From the NCBI GenBank assembly GCA_011947345.1, contig JAAVTG010000673.1, positions 1 through 21,341 of the forward strand: a DNA stretch of 21,341 bases, written 5' to 3'. The translations under genes and the position numbers were made by a program. The DNA comes from Phytophthora quininea (taxonomy: Eukaryota > Oomycota > Peronosporomycetes > Peronosporales > Peronosporaceae). How positions within the stretch are numbered: position 1 is the stretch's first letter; every line of letters begins with the position of its first letter. Below are positions 8,608 to 17,452 of this stretch, piece after piece. The notes beneath the pieces were generated by a model. That model did no database searches. It saw only the letters and a list, made by a program, of their open reading frames with translations, and was not told the DNA's origin.

Positions 8608-10110
8608 ATGGCATCCCAAGCTTCCTCGCGCTCCGCGCTCTTCACACTGGAGGACGCCAAAATCGCGTTCAACATTTTCTGCTGCATCTGCGGTATCGGC
8701 TCGCTCGGCATGCCCTCCAACTACGCGCGCCGGCTGGGGCTACGCCACGATCGCACTGCTGTTCATGGCCTTTTCCAACATCTACGCAACGGTGCTGCTG
8801 TCCAAGGTGATGCTCGTCGCCCCAGCGTCGGTCAAGACGTACAGCGACCTCGGCGAATGGGTCGCCGGCAGATGGGGACGCTTTTTCGTGGTGGTATCCC
8901 ACATGGGCGTCTGCTTGCTTGCCCCTGCGCGTTCCTCGTGCTCGGAGGCACTTTGCTTGACGTGTTGTTCCCCGGCTCGTTCAGCCAAACGGTTTGGATC
9001 ATCTTCATGGCGCTGTTGGTGATCCCTGTGGCTCTGATCCCGACACTGAAGGAGAGCGCCAGCATGGCCGTGGCCGGGTGCCTTGGCACCATCATTGCCG
9101 ACGTGATTGGCGTTGCAGTTCTTTTGTACGAAGAGCGTGGCCACCCGACCCCACCCACGCCCGACGTGACGTTCCACCAAGTGTTGACCACGTTCGGCAA
9201 CCTCTCGCTGGCTTACGCTGCTGCCATCGTCATTCCCGACCTCCAGCGTCAGCACTCGCAACCTGAGCGCATGCCGCGTGTGATTATCGTCAGCCTCGGA
9301 CTCGCGTCAGCGTTCTTCATGGCGATTGCCATTGTCGGATACGTCGCTGGTGGCTGCCAGCTTTCTGGTAACCTGTTGTTCTCGATTGTGAACACCTCGG
9401 ACCCGTACAGCACAACAACGTTGGGCTTCCTCGCTGACCGCGGTGCCGTGGTGATGTCGTACCTGTTCATGCAGCTTCACTTGTCGATTGCTTTCTCGAC
9501 GATTTTGCACCCGGCTTTCTTCATGGCCGAGCGCCTCGTACTTGGAATGCACAAGACCGACCCGCTTTCGGTCGACAACGAGGAGCGAGCGATGGAGATC
9601 GATGAGAAGATGTCTTATGCCGCCGCTGCTTCCCCTGCGACGCCCGATCTTGAGAGCAACTCCATCATCCGCAATGACCGACCCTCGACCCGTATGTCGG
9701 CAGCTCAAAAGGAAGAGCAAGACCTTTCCGAGTACAAGGGCGGCGCCACGGTGATTCGTTACATCCTGGTGCGTATCGCGCTGATCGCGATTTTGGCGGT
9801 GGCGTCGATCCTGCTGCGCGACCACTTCCTAGACCTCGTCGACTTCACTGGCGCCACTGCCATCACGGTGTGTAGCCTCATCTTGCCGCTGGTGTTCTAC
9901 GTGAAGGTGTTCTGGACCACGATCCCGGCGTGGGAGAAGGCGATCTGCATCACGATTGCTACCATTTGCGGGATTGTTGGCTGCTACGTGATGATTTACG
10001 CCGGCAAGAACCTCTTCAACCCGGACGACGACTCCGCTACGTTCCCCTACTGCTCGGCAGAGTACCAGGACGAGCCGTACTACGTAAGGAATTCTACGGC
10101 GTCAAACTAA
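8608..10110 (+). pseudogene. AAAP amino acid transporter, copy C (two compensating frameshifts)
   Basis: An AAAP-family permease of about 500 residues. The start is the ATG at 8608 (MASQASSRSALFTLED), set by homology to copy D and the promoter 15 bp upstream; an open frame extends further 5' to 8395 but is untranslated leader. The frame is open to the stop at 10110, yet residues encoded by about 8730-8925 are out of frame. A 2-bp loss in the GC repeat 8724-8731 shifts the frame, and a 1-bp loss at 8922-8926 restores it. The neighbouring frame across this block holds the expected second and third helices (ATIALLFMAFSNIYATVLL, RFFVVVSHMGVCLL). As written, the product would lack those helices and carry an arginine-rich stretch instead. 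Everything after 8930 is well conserved (LGTIIADVIGVAVLLY, YLFMQLHLSIAFS, LRDHFLDLVDFTGATA), ending with an NST sequon. Convergent with copy D. Confidence 0.85.
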
Positions 10111-10443
10111 CTAGCACGAGCCGAAATATATTAGTTTGCTTATACTAGTATTGTTAAGGCAGAGGCAGTTATCAAGTCGTAGCTTCTCCAGCACCTTTTC
10201 CTTCATCAATGGCCATCATGTGGCAGCAAGCAGCTGTCTTCGTATCTGCAAGCTCACTTGCCTACGGACAACATTGCTGGCCATCGGGAGCTTGCTTGAT
10301 AAAAAATGATTCTAACTAGCAGATAAGCGCAGGTGGGCGAAGACACCACCGTTGCCGACTCGCATCGCGATTGCGATGAGGCCTCGTGAAATCCACCGAG
10401 ATTGAACAATGGAATAAGATTTCATCTTTACCTCGAACCGAGC
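10111..10443. other. Spacer between convergent transporters C and D
   Basis: A 333-bp tail-to-tail spacer carrying both 3' untranslated regions. No gene or strong repeat was seen. Short AT-rich stretches follow both stop codons. No clear termination signal could be assigned. Confidence 0.5.
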
Positions 10444-11951
10444 TCAGCTCGATGTGGTCGAGTTCCTAACGTAGTACGGCTCTTCCTGGAACTCCACCGA
10501 GCAGTATGGGAACGTGGCCGTCTCGTCCTCTGGACTAAAGAGATTCCTGCCGGCGTAAATCATCACGTAGAACCCCGCAATCGTACAAATCACCGCGATG
10601 GCAAAACACATTGCCTTCTCCCACGCCGGGATCGTGGTCCAGAACACCTTCACGTAGAACACCAGCGGCAAGATGAGGCTACACACCGTGATGGCAGTGG
10701 CGCCAGTGAAGTCGACGAGGTCCAAGAAGTGGTCGCGCAGCAGGATCGACAGCACCACCAAAAGCGCGATCAAAGCGATGCGCAGCAGGACGTAACGAAG
10801 CACATTAGCGCCCCCTTGTACTCGGCCAGATCGTCTTCGCTGTTGGCAGCGGACACGCGCGTCGAGCGCCCGTTCCGACGAGCGACGGTGTTGCTCTCAA
10901 GATCCTGGACCCCGGCGCAACAGGAGTAGCAGATGAGATGTAGGACATCTTTTCTTCAATGCGCGTCGCGCGCTCCTCATTGTTGGTGGTGGGGGCATCG
11001 ACAGCATGCATTCCGAGGACGAGACGCTCTACCATGTAGAACGCAGGATGCAGGAACGTCGAGAAGGCGATCGACAAGTGCATTTGCATGAACAGGAACG
11101 CCATGACTACAGCACCGCGGTCAGCGACGAAACTCAGCGTCGTTTTGCTGAACGGGTCCGATGTGTTCGCGACTGAAAACAACAGGTTTCCCGACATTTG
11201 GCACCCTCCCACAGCGTAACCGGTAATTGCAATCGCAAGAAAGAAGGCCGACGCACAGCCGAGACTGACGATAATTACGCGCGGCATCCGTTCAGGTTGA
11301 GAATGTTGGCGCTGAAGGTCGGGAATCACAGTCGCCGCGGCGTAAGCCAGCGATAGGTTCCCGAACGTGGTGATGACTTGGTGAAGAGTGACATCGGCAG
11401 TAGGTGGAGTCGGATGGCCACGCTCCTGGTAAACCAAGATCGAAATCCCGATCACATCGGCGACGATAGTGCCGAGGCATCCAGCCACAGCCATTCCGGT
11501 GCTTTCTTTCATGGTCGGGATCAGTGCCACCGGAACCACCAGCAACGCCATGAAAATAATCCATACGGACTGGCTGAAGCAGTCCGGAAACAGCACGTCG
11601 AGCAAAGTCCCCCAGCACGAGGAACGCGCAAGGTAGCAACAAGCAGACACCCATTTGGGATACCACCACGACAAGCCGTCCCCACCTGCCGGCGACCCAT
11701 TCGCCGAGGTCGCCGTACGTCTTCACCGTGGTTGGGGCAACGAGTAGAACCTTGGACAGCACCACCGTCGCGTAGATGTTTGCAAATGCCATAAACACCA
11801 GTGCAATTGTCGCGAAGACCCAGCCAGCTCGGGCGTAGTTGGAAGGCATGCCGAGCGAACCAATGCCACAGACGCAGCAGAAAATGTTGAACGCGGCCTT
11901 GGCATCTTCGCCGGTGAAGAGAGCTGAGCGCGATGAAGATTGAGCTGCCAT
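10444..11951 (-). pseudogene. AAAP amino acid transporter, copy D (three frameshifts)
   Basis: An inverted paralogue of copy C (shared SSRSALFT.EDAK, GIGSLGMPSNYA, RGHPTPPT and EPYYVRNST blocks). The start is the ATG at 11951 (MAAQSSSRSALFTGED), preceded by the same CAAGC as in C. The first 110 or so residues are normal and include the helices that are out of frame in C. Lesions: a loss of 2 bp at the C-run 11608-11613 (after AFLVLG), a shift near 10901-10908 in the central loop, and a loss of 1 bp in the C-run 10811-10815. The last part (10803-10444) is normal: RDHFLDLVDFTGATA, then the C-terminal helix and the stop at 10444-10446. Two of the three lesions are in homopolymers. Protein-level conservation with many silent differences from C suggests it was functional until recently. 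Confidence 0.85.
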
Positions 11952-11966
11952 GCTTGTCACTGAGAA

Positions 11967-11985
11967 AGCAAATTGGAGAATGAAC
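11967..11985 (-). promoter_or_regulatory. Oomycete core promoter (Inr+FPR) of transporter D
   Basis: On the minus strand 11985-11967 reads GTTCATTCTCCAATTTGCT, matching GCTCATTYYNCAWTTTNYY except for one C-to-T in the Inr. It lies 15 bp before the ATG at 11951, the same distance as in copy C. Confidence 0.75.
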
Positions 11986-12198
11986 TTGGTTTGAGGAAAC
12001 CATCCCGGTGCTGTGGTCTCAGCGCGTCAAAGACACGGTGGATTTGGATTGGCAGTGAGACCGGCGCTGTCGTTAAAGCACCGGATCTTCGGGTCGATCA
12101 GCGGATTAATGCTGGTCTCACTATCGCTCCACCTGCGAAAGCTTGGCTCGCCTTGGAGTGAATATACAGTTTTGACATATCGATGAGCGACACGAACG

Positions 12199-12741
12199 TT
12201 AAACCGTTCTTCCAGAACGCAGCTTGAACTCCGTTGGAAGCATGCATTTCCGTCTCGGACATGTTCGAAACCACCCCGCTATATCTGCTTGTCGGCAAAT
12301 TCTCAAATCGCTCGTGCAGCATAGATACAGGCCGCCAACGCCAACAAGGATGATGAGCAATGCCCGAGGGAACTGTACGTGGGGGCACAGGAAACCATCA
12401 AGGAAGGACTTCATGTGGAGGGTGGATCGAGGATCGCCAGGTATTAGCGAGCTTGGTTCCAAAGGTTTGGTTATCGCATTGGAGCTTTTGCGATATCGCT
12501 CCAGGTAGAAACTACGAGTGTACGAGTAGAGCGCCTTTTCGATCGCTTGTCGGCGAGCTTGCTGCCGTGCGCGTTCATCCCATCGATGTCCGCATCTAAT
12601 CAGGCTGAACTCGAACGTGTAATCAGGTTCACCGCAGTTAAAGCGGTGTAGAGTGCCAACATCTCTGCATAATCCGGTCGTCTTGGGGACATCTGAAGCA
12701 GTGTTCCCGCACTCTGTCCCCACGAGAAAATTCGTCCCCAA
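12199..12741 (-). CDS. Weak hypothetical ORF, possibly a gene remnant
   Basis: A 180-codon ORF read from the ATG at 12741. The middle part has a charged stretch (RWDERARQQARRQAIEKA) followed by aromatic-rich sequence, then one hydrophobic segment (ALLIILVGVGGLYLCC, about residues 128-143) that could be a single membrane span. After it the adjacent frame (12388-12098) looks more protein-like (GVVSNMSETEMHASNGVQAA), suggesting another frameshift. I do not recognise a family. It is co-directional with copy D and ends about 210 bp before D's promoter. It could be a decayed single-span membrane protein or chance. Confidence 0.2.
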   Translation of the reverse strand: MGTNFLVGTECGNTASDVPKTTGLCRDVGTLHRFNCGEPDYTFEFSLIRCGHRWDERARQQARRQAIEKALYSYTRSFYLERYRKSSNAITKPLEPSSLIPGDPRSTLHMKSFLDGFLCPHVQFPRALLIILVGVGGLYLCCTSDLRICRQADIAGWFRTCPRRKCMLPTEFKLRSGRTV

Positions 12742-13628
12742 GATGTGTCCCCATCAGGGAAAGCTTATTTATGCGTGTGCCTCAATCAGCACTATTTGTC
12801 TTGGAGTTTTGCGGGTGGAGCTTTTGTCTACTACTCTTGCTGCCAAGTACTAGTGCATACATATCCCGCTAGGGATCAGACTCAGCGGAAGCTGACAAGT
12901 CCGGCCACGAATGCGAAAACCTGACCGGGGATTTGAACAGAGGAGATGAGCGAGAGTTTTTCCTGGCGTCGGGAAAAAAAACTGAGCTGCTGTTTGAAAC
13001 AACCTGTTTCCCCTCGGAATGAATGATCAGGAACTTATTCACTGTTCCGCAATACCCGCTTCGTTGTACCCCGTCAGGCAAGGCCTGGTGCAAGACGAAA
13101 AGGGCAGCGCTCGATTTCTTCTTGTTGGAGGTATGATCGGGACCTATAATGGTTTGATGCAGAGAATCTTGTTAGGAGCACTAAAAAGTAGGGACACTAG
13201 AAGAAGGTATTGGAGCTGACCCCGGAATCTTGAGAAGAATTCAATAATGAGGACTCGTAGGAGCCCAGCGGAAGTGAACAACTACACGTGGAGCTTCTCA
13301 ATATCTAGAGTAATTCTAATGAGATCGGATTTATGCTCGAGCGCGCGGTTGATTCGTAATCTCAACACTTTTGGACGAAGAGGAGTGGGATCTTGGTTGT
13401 ACGTAGTACCAATTCAACAACTATGTCGTGGAGGAATAGACTGGTACATGTTTTGTCTGCTTCTGATCAAGACGTACAGCAGTCATGTCGACTCGCATCG
13501 CCGAATTCAACTATTTATCTGAATTAAGTACGATTTCGGACTTTAACAGATACTCACAGTGATTGCTCCATTCCAAACGAAAGCAACTGAATTTCAGCCA
13601 ATTAATGAACGTGTATTTTGCAGCTACG
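12742..13628. other. Region without a recognised gene
   Basis: About 890 bp with only short ORFs on either strand and no convincing protein. Just before and at its left end are three GTCCCCA blocks (12716-12754) and a 10-bp inverted repeat, TCTTGGGGAC at 12681-12690 facing GTCCCCAAGA at 12734-12743. Part of the region may be the 3' flank of the Crypton-like element that ends at 13629. Confidence 0.4.
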
Positions 13629-15517
13629 CTACGCATTGTGTCTAGCATTTTTGTCAGCGATACGATGCAGACACACAATGGAGGTCCACGCCAGCTGCCC
13701 TCTGCATCGCTTCCTGGCGCCCGCTGTGGTGTGCGGCACTTCGATGGATGAATCGCATGCTGCAAAGACACTGATTACCTCCTCCACGGTTTGGTTCGAG
13801 CTGAGTAAGTCTCTCTCCGTTGCAATTGACTCGAATTTTGTCATGAGATACCGAACACCGAGCCTTTTCTGGTTGTCTCTATTAGGCATGTCTACGCCTT
13901 CCAGTAAGCGCAAAGGGGGTATTTGCTTTACAGCATTCCCACAGCGCCATAAGACCCACAAACGAGCAACAGATCGCTCCAGGAAAGCAAAGACAGGAGG
14001 CACCCGACGGAATCTTTCGGCTCAAAAGAAGGCTTGTTGTACCGTGTCTTCGTCTGTGCCAAATTGGGTTCTATCTTGTGGTTCTAAGGGTCTGATTGTG
14101 CTGACTAGGTTTTAAACACCGACCTTGCGTAGGCAGCTTCTTAGAACACCATGAAGCCCATCAAATGTGACAGGTTTAGCTCCGATGGATTGCTCCTCGA
14201 GCCCGTATACGCCATCTTTTACAATTCCACGCCAACCGTCTTCCAGCTTTTCGATGGTCGAAAGCCTCACATATTGCACGGTTTTCATACAAGATGTCTA
14301 CATGAGGGGAATACCTGTCGCTTTGAGGCGTGATTTCGGAGCACTGAAGCCGCAATACACACGATCGGACGCTTTACAAGCAACTCAGCGTCCTGAAACA
14401 ATGCTGTTTCATAGAGAAGATGACACGATTGCAGGTGTGTCCGCAGAAAAAGGTATATGATACATAAGTGACGCAAGGCAATATTCCCCCACAAAACTAA
14501 ATGCTCGGGCATTCCGCGAAAGACCATCGCGATGCCACGGTGTTCCACTCGTCTTGCTCTTCAAAGTGAGGTGGCAAAATTGCAAACTCGTGGCTGCCCG
14601 AAGTAGGCTCAGCAACGGTTCTACCCACATGCACATCGCTCGCCATCTCGTAGCGCAAGTATGTATTCTGTACCCACCAAGCAACCAGCCTGCGCGAAAA
14701 TGCACTGCTGTTGAAGATAGAAAGGCTGTCGATCCGGATGCACAGTATGTTGCAGCGCCCTTGCCCATTGAATGGATTCCGAGATCGACCGCATTAACAT
14801 CTCGCCTTCTTAATTCTGCAGTAAGATGTTCATCCGCCAGCAAACGCTGTAAACTCTTCCGAAATCGCTCATATTGATCATATCCAGGGAACAGGCGATT
14901 GTCCACATCAAAGGCGGCAGTTGCCCAGTATATTGCAAGCGCCAGAATGGGGGCAGCTTGTTGGCTGTAGTGGATTAGCATATAGGTGGTGTGGAACATG
15001 CGGCCGGTCGCCACTCTGGTCATTTTTCATATGGGCAAAGACAACTCTCAATGAATCACCACGCCATTCGATATGAGAATGTCTGACGCCAAAAGCATTA
15101 GCTGAGCGACACATCAGATTCCACGATACGATGAGATAGACACGAGAAAAATTGCATCACATACTGGTAGCGCCATTAAGTGGGGCGAAAGAATCCGTAG
15201 AGCTCAAACGAAAGAGGGTCTTTTCTCACTTTCTCGTTCCCATCGCCACGGGCTTGGGTCGCTTCAAGCTGGCGCTTGAGGCCTTTAAAACCTGCTTCAG
15301 CTCTTTCTCCATGACAGACCCCATTTGCCGTTCGTAATCTCGGTAAAAATTGAAGGGTCCAGCACGGTGTATTGAGAGCAGAGTAGCTTAGCATCGATCC
15401 GTCTACTTTGCGCAGCGTAAAAGTAGCCAAGTTCCAAATACTTCTGCATTCATGTGGTAAATATAAAAGAGCAGGGGGTCATCATGGTTTCTGGTGAGCA
15501 GTGATTTGATGCAACTG
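13629..15517 (-). pseudogene. Crypton-type tyrosine recombinase, C-terminal part (degenerate)
   Basis: Minus-strand pieces in several frames fit the large oomycete Crypton-like tyrosine recombinase family, which inserts elements by DNA strand exchange. In order: LRKVDGSMLSYSALN (about 15420-15370), FKGLKRQLEATQ, KDPLSFELYGFF (about 15200), MCRSANAF with the first catalytic Arg (15114), FAHMKNDQ with the Lys, ILALAIYWATAAF, VDLGIHSMGKGAATY (about 14780), NTYLRYE as a candidate for the nucleophile Tyr (about 14655), and a C-terminal part (IPPLRLLEGVDMPNRDNQKR, GQLAWTS) to the TAG at 13629-13631. In the H-x-x-R box the Arg is Gly (codon 14763-14765), which should abolish catalysis. Frameshifts occur at the runs 14949-14953 and 14673-14675 among others, plus in-frame stops. 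The 5' part lies at 20498-20691, cut off by the gypsy insertion. Confidence 0.7.
15513..15517. repeat. Gypsy target-site duplication, left copy
   Basis: AACTG, identical to 20498-20502. It is the 5-bp size usual for Ty3/gypsy integration. Confidence 0.85.
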
Positions 15518-15682
15518 TGCGGCGCAGGAACATTCCCAGACTTGAAACACTTCCAGAAACAACCGCAGAGAGCAACCGCTAGAGCGGTTGCCAACGACTA
15601 GAGCAGCAGCAGTTGTAACCATCGCAACCTTAAACCTCTAATGCACTCACTATTGAATTCGCCTTCAGCCCAAGAAACCACA
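15518..15682 (+). repeat. 5' LTR of the gypsy element (165 bp)
   Basis: Starts TGCGGCGCAGG and ends AACCACA. It is aligned end to end with 20336-20497; the differences are C/T at base 3, T/C in CACTTCC, and three extra bases in AACCGCAGAG. It contains a 9-bp-arm palindrome GCAACCGCT-AG-AGCGGTTGC near 15572-15591. Confidence 0.92.
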
Positions 15683-15692
15683 AAGTATACTT

Positions 15693-15710
15693 TGGTTGCG
15701 AGCAGTTCGC
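15693..15710 (+). promoter_or_regulatory. Candidate primer-binding site of the gypsy element
   Basis: TGGTTGCGAGCAGTTCGC begins with the TGG expected opposite a tRNA CCA end, 10 bp inside the 5' LTR. The matching tRNA was not identified, and the segment is also partly self-complementary (TTGCGA facing TCGCAA). Confidence 0.35.
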
Positions 15711-15744
15711 AATCGATAGTCAAGAAGATCAAGAGTGATCAAGG

Positions 15745-16693
15745 ATGCCGCGCTTCCGGCTGGAAAGCGACGGCGACGCAGAGATGACCGTGCCACAGCC
15801 CATATATGAGTATATTGGGCCTCCAAAGTTAGCGGAGTGGGATCAAGCTTCACTGGTGAAGTGGCGCAGGGCTCGAGCGCAGTACGAGACGTACATTCGG
15901 GAGCGGTGTGAAACAACGGGCGAGGACTACGAGGTTGTGGTGCGAAGCGTGCGCTACGCCATAGATCCAGAGTTGTTGAAGTTCTTGGCAACGTACGAGA
16001 TCGGCAAAGATGAAGAGCTAATTACCGATGACGACATTATGACCAAGGTCAAGGAGAGATGCGATACGACTAATCGCGATTTCTTGGCTAACCCTCCGCA
16101 CTGTTCGCTCAACAATTGAAAGTGGACTTGTTGATCAAGGACGTGCCCGATAGAGTGTCTAGATACTTCAGGCAGTTCGAGAAAATTATTGCGGACAATG
16201 GTTTTCAGGAGCATCTAGGACGAGGTTCACCGACAGACGATAACTACGTAGCACGCATGAAGCAGCGGACCAAGATTTTGGTAGATAACCTCGCACCGCC
16301 CATGATACGTGACGAAATCAAAGGAATGCTGGAACTAGTAAAGTTTCGACACATCAGGATCAACGATCAATTGCTGTACAAGTTGATCCTGGAGCGCGCT
16401 GAGCTGCAGCAGCTATTCTTCAACAGATTCCGAAAGCAGGACGCGGAGGCAGCTGCCAGGCCAAGCACTCGCAAGGGTGGAAGACCCGAAACTACAGCAA
16501 GTAGTAAGCGAGCGCCAGCTCATGCTACAAAAGAGGGCAAAGCAAAACCGAGCGCAACTGAGCCGGCCTCGACAAAGCCTGCCGCACCAGCGCCAAAACA
16601 GCCACCACCACGGGATGGGTGTTTACATTGCAAGGAGATCACTGGATGAGAGATTGCCCGACCGCCACGGCAGAAGATAAGGAAACTGCGTGA
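15745..16693 (+). pseudogene. Gypsy gag with zinc knuckle (frameshifted)
   Basis: The capsid/nucleocapsid part of the gypsy element. It starts at the ATG at 15745 (MPRFRLESDGDAEMTV), 63 bp inside the 5' LTR. The first frame ends at 16119; homology passes near 16100 into the frame of 16116-16649 (VDLLIKDVPDRVSRYFRQFE), followed by a lysine/alanine/proline-rich basic tail. The zinc knuckle begins CLHCK at 16619 but a frameshift near 16635 sends the main frame to a stop; the next frame completes it (DHWMRDCP). That frame then meets a TGA at 16691-16693 and continues as a charged linker into the protease. Whether the TGA is an original gag-pol boundary stop or a decayed codon cannot be told from one copy. 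Confidence 0.8.
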
Positions 16694-17452
16694 ACATCGC
16701 AGAAAACCAAGACCACGAAAGTAAAACGTGCCGCCGTTCGCCGCCACCACGAGCATGAACATGGCGAAGAGCGCAAGCCGGCCGTCAAAGATTCTGACGA
16801 AGATGATTACACGGTGCTGATCAATGGAGTGGTAGAGCTATCAATGTGTCCCGACACAGGAGCAGATAAGTCAATCCTTCCGGCTACAGCAATCACGCAG
16901 ATTCAAGCGATGGGACGTACGCTTGAGGTTAAGAAGCTGCCAGTTCCAGAACCAGTAGAAGGGCTCGGCGGCAAAATTACCATGTGTCATACAGGCACCC
17001 AGATCGACGTGCAGATCAGAACGTCGGCAGGCCCAGTCAATCTGTACAAGCTGGACTGTTTGATAGTCGAGGACGAGAAGCAGTTCTTGCTGGGCAAAAT
17101 GGTGATGAAGCGCCTAGGTATCGATGTCAAGCGGGCATTTGAACAGTTAGCCAATACTAGCATTGAGCTCAACCACGATGACTTACCTGATGAGCCCGAA
17201 GTTGGAGCAATAGTCGACGAGGAGATCGAGCAAGAGCTCGAACGCATGTGTGCAGTCAGCGCAGTGCTGAAAGATGACCAGTACACGGAGTTTCGGGATG
17301 ATGTTATCAAGCTTAGCAGGGAGTTTAAACGGCTGTGGAGAACCAAGATCGGGCCGGATGAACCAGCGCTGGTGGAGCCACTCGTAGTAACCTTGAAGAA
17401 AGAAGAGGAATCGGTACGCTGCAAACCGCGCAGATACCCCCAGCCCAGCTAA
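16694..17452 (+). pseudogene. Gypsy aspartic protease and start of pol
   Basis: After a charged linker (HHEHEHGEERKP) the retropepsin active site DTGA is at 16853-16864 (MCPDTGADKSILPA), followed by a flap-like region and ILxG-type end (FLLGKMVMKRLGI). This protease cuts the polyprotein. The segment continues into the reverse transcriptase lead-in (EPLVVTLKKEEESVRCKPRR) and stops at 17450-17452 because one C is missing in the run near 17437-17441; the next frame carries straight on (LDEHVAQLLKYGFVRKN). Confidence 0.85.

Noticed and set aside
12681..12760. GTCCCCA blocks and a 10-bp inverted repeat as a CRISPR-like or MITE array
   Set aside because: Spacing is irregular, only three short blocks exist, and no target duplication or consistent ends could be found.
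15516..15517. Starting the gypsy 5' LTR at TGTG (15516)
   Set aside because: A start at 15518 aligns with the 3' LTR without an indel and leaves a perfect AACTG duplication on both sides; the earlier start does not.
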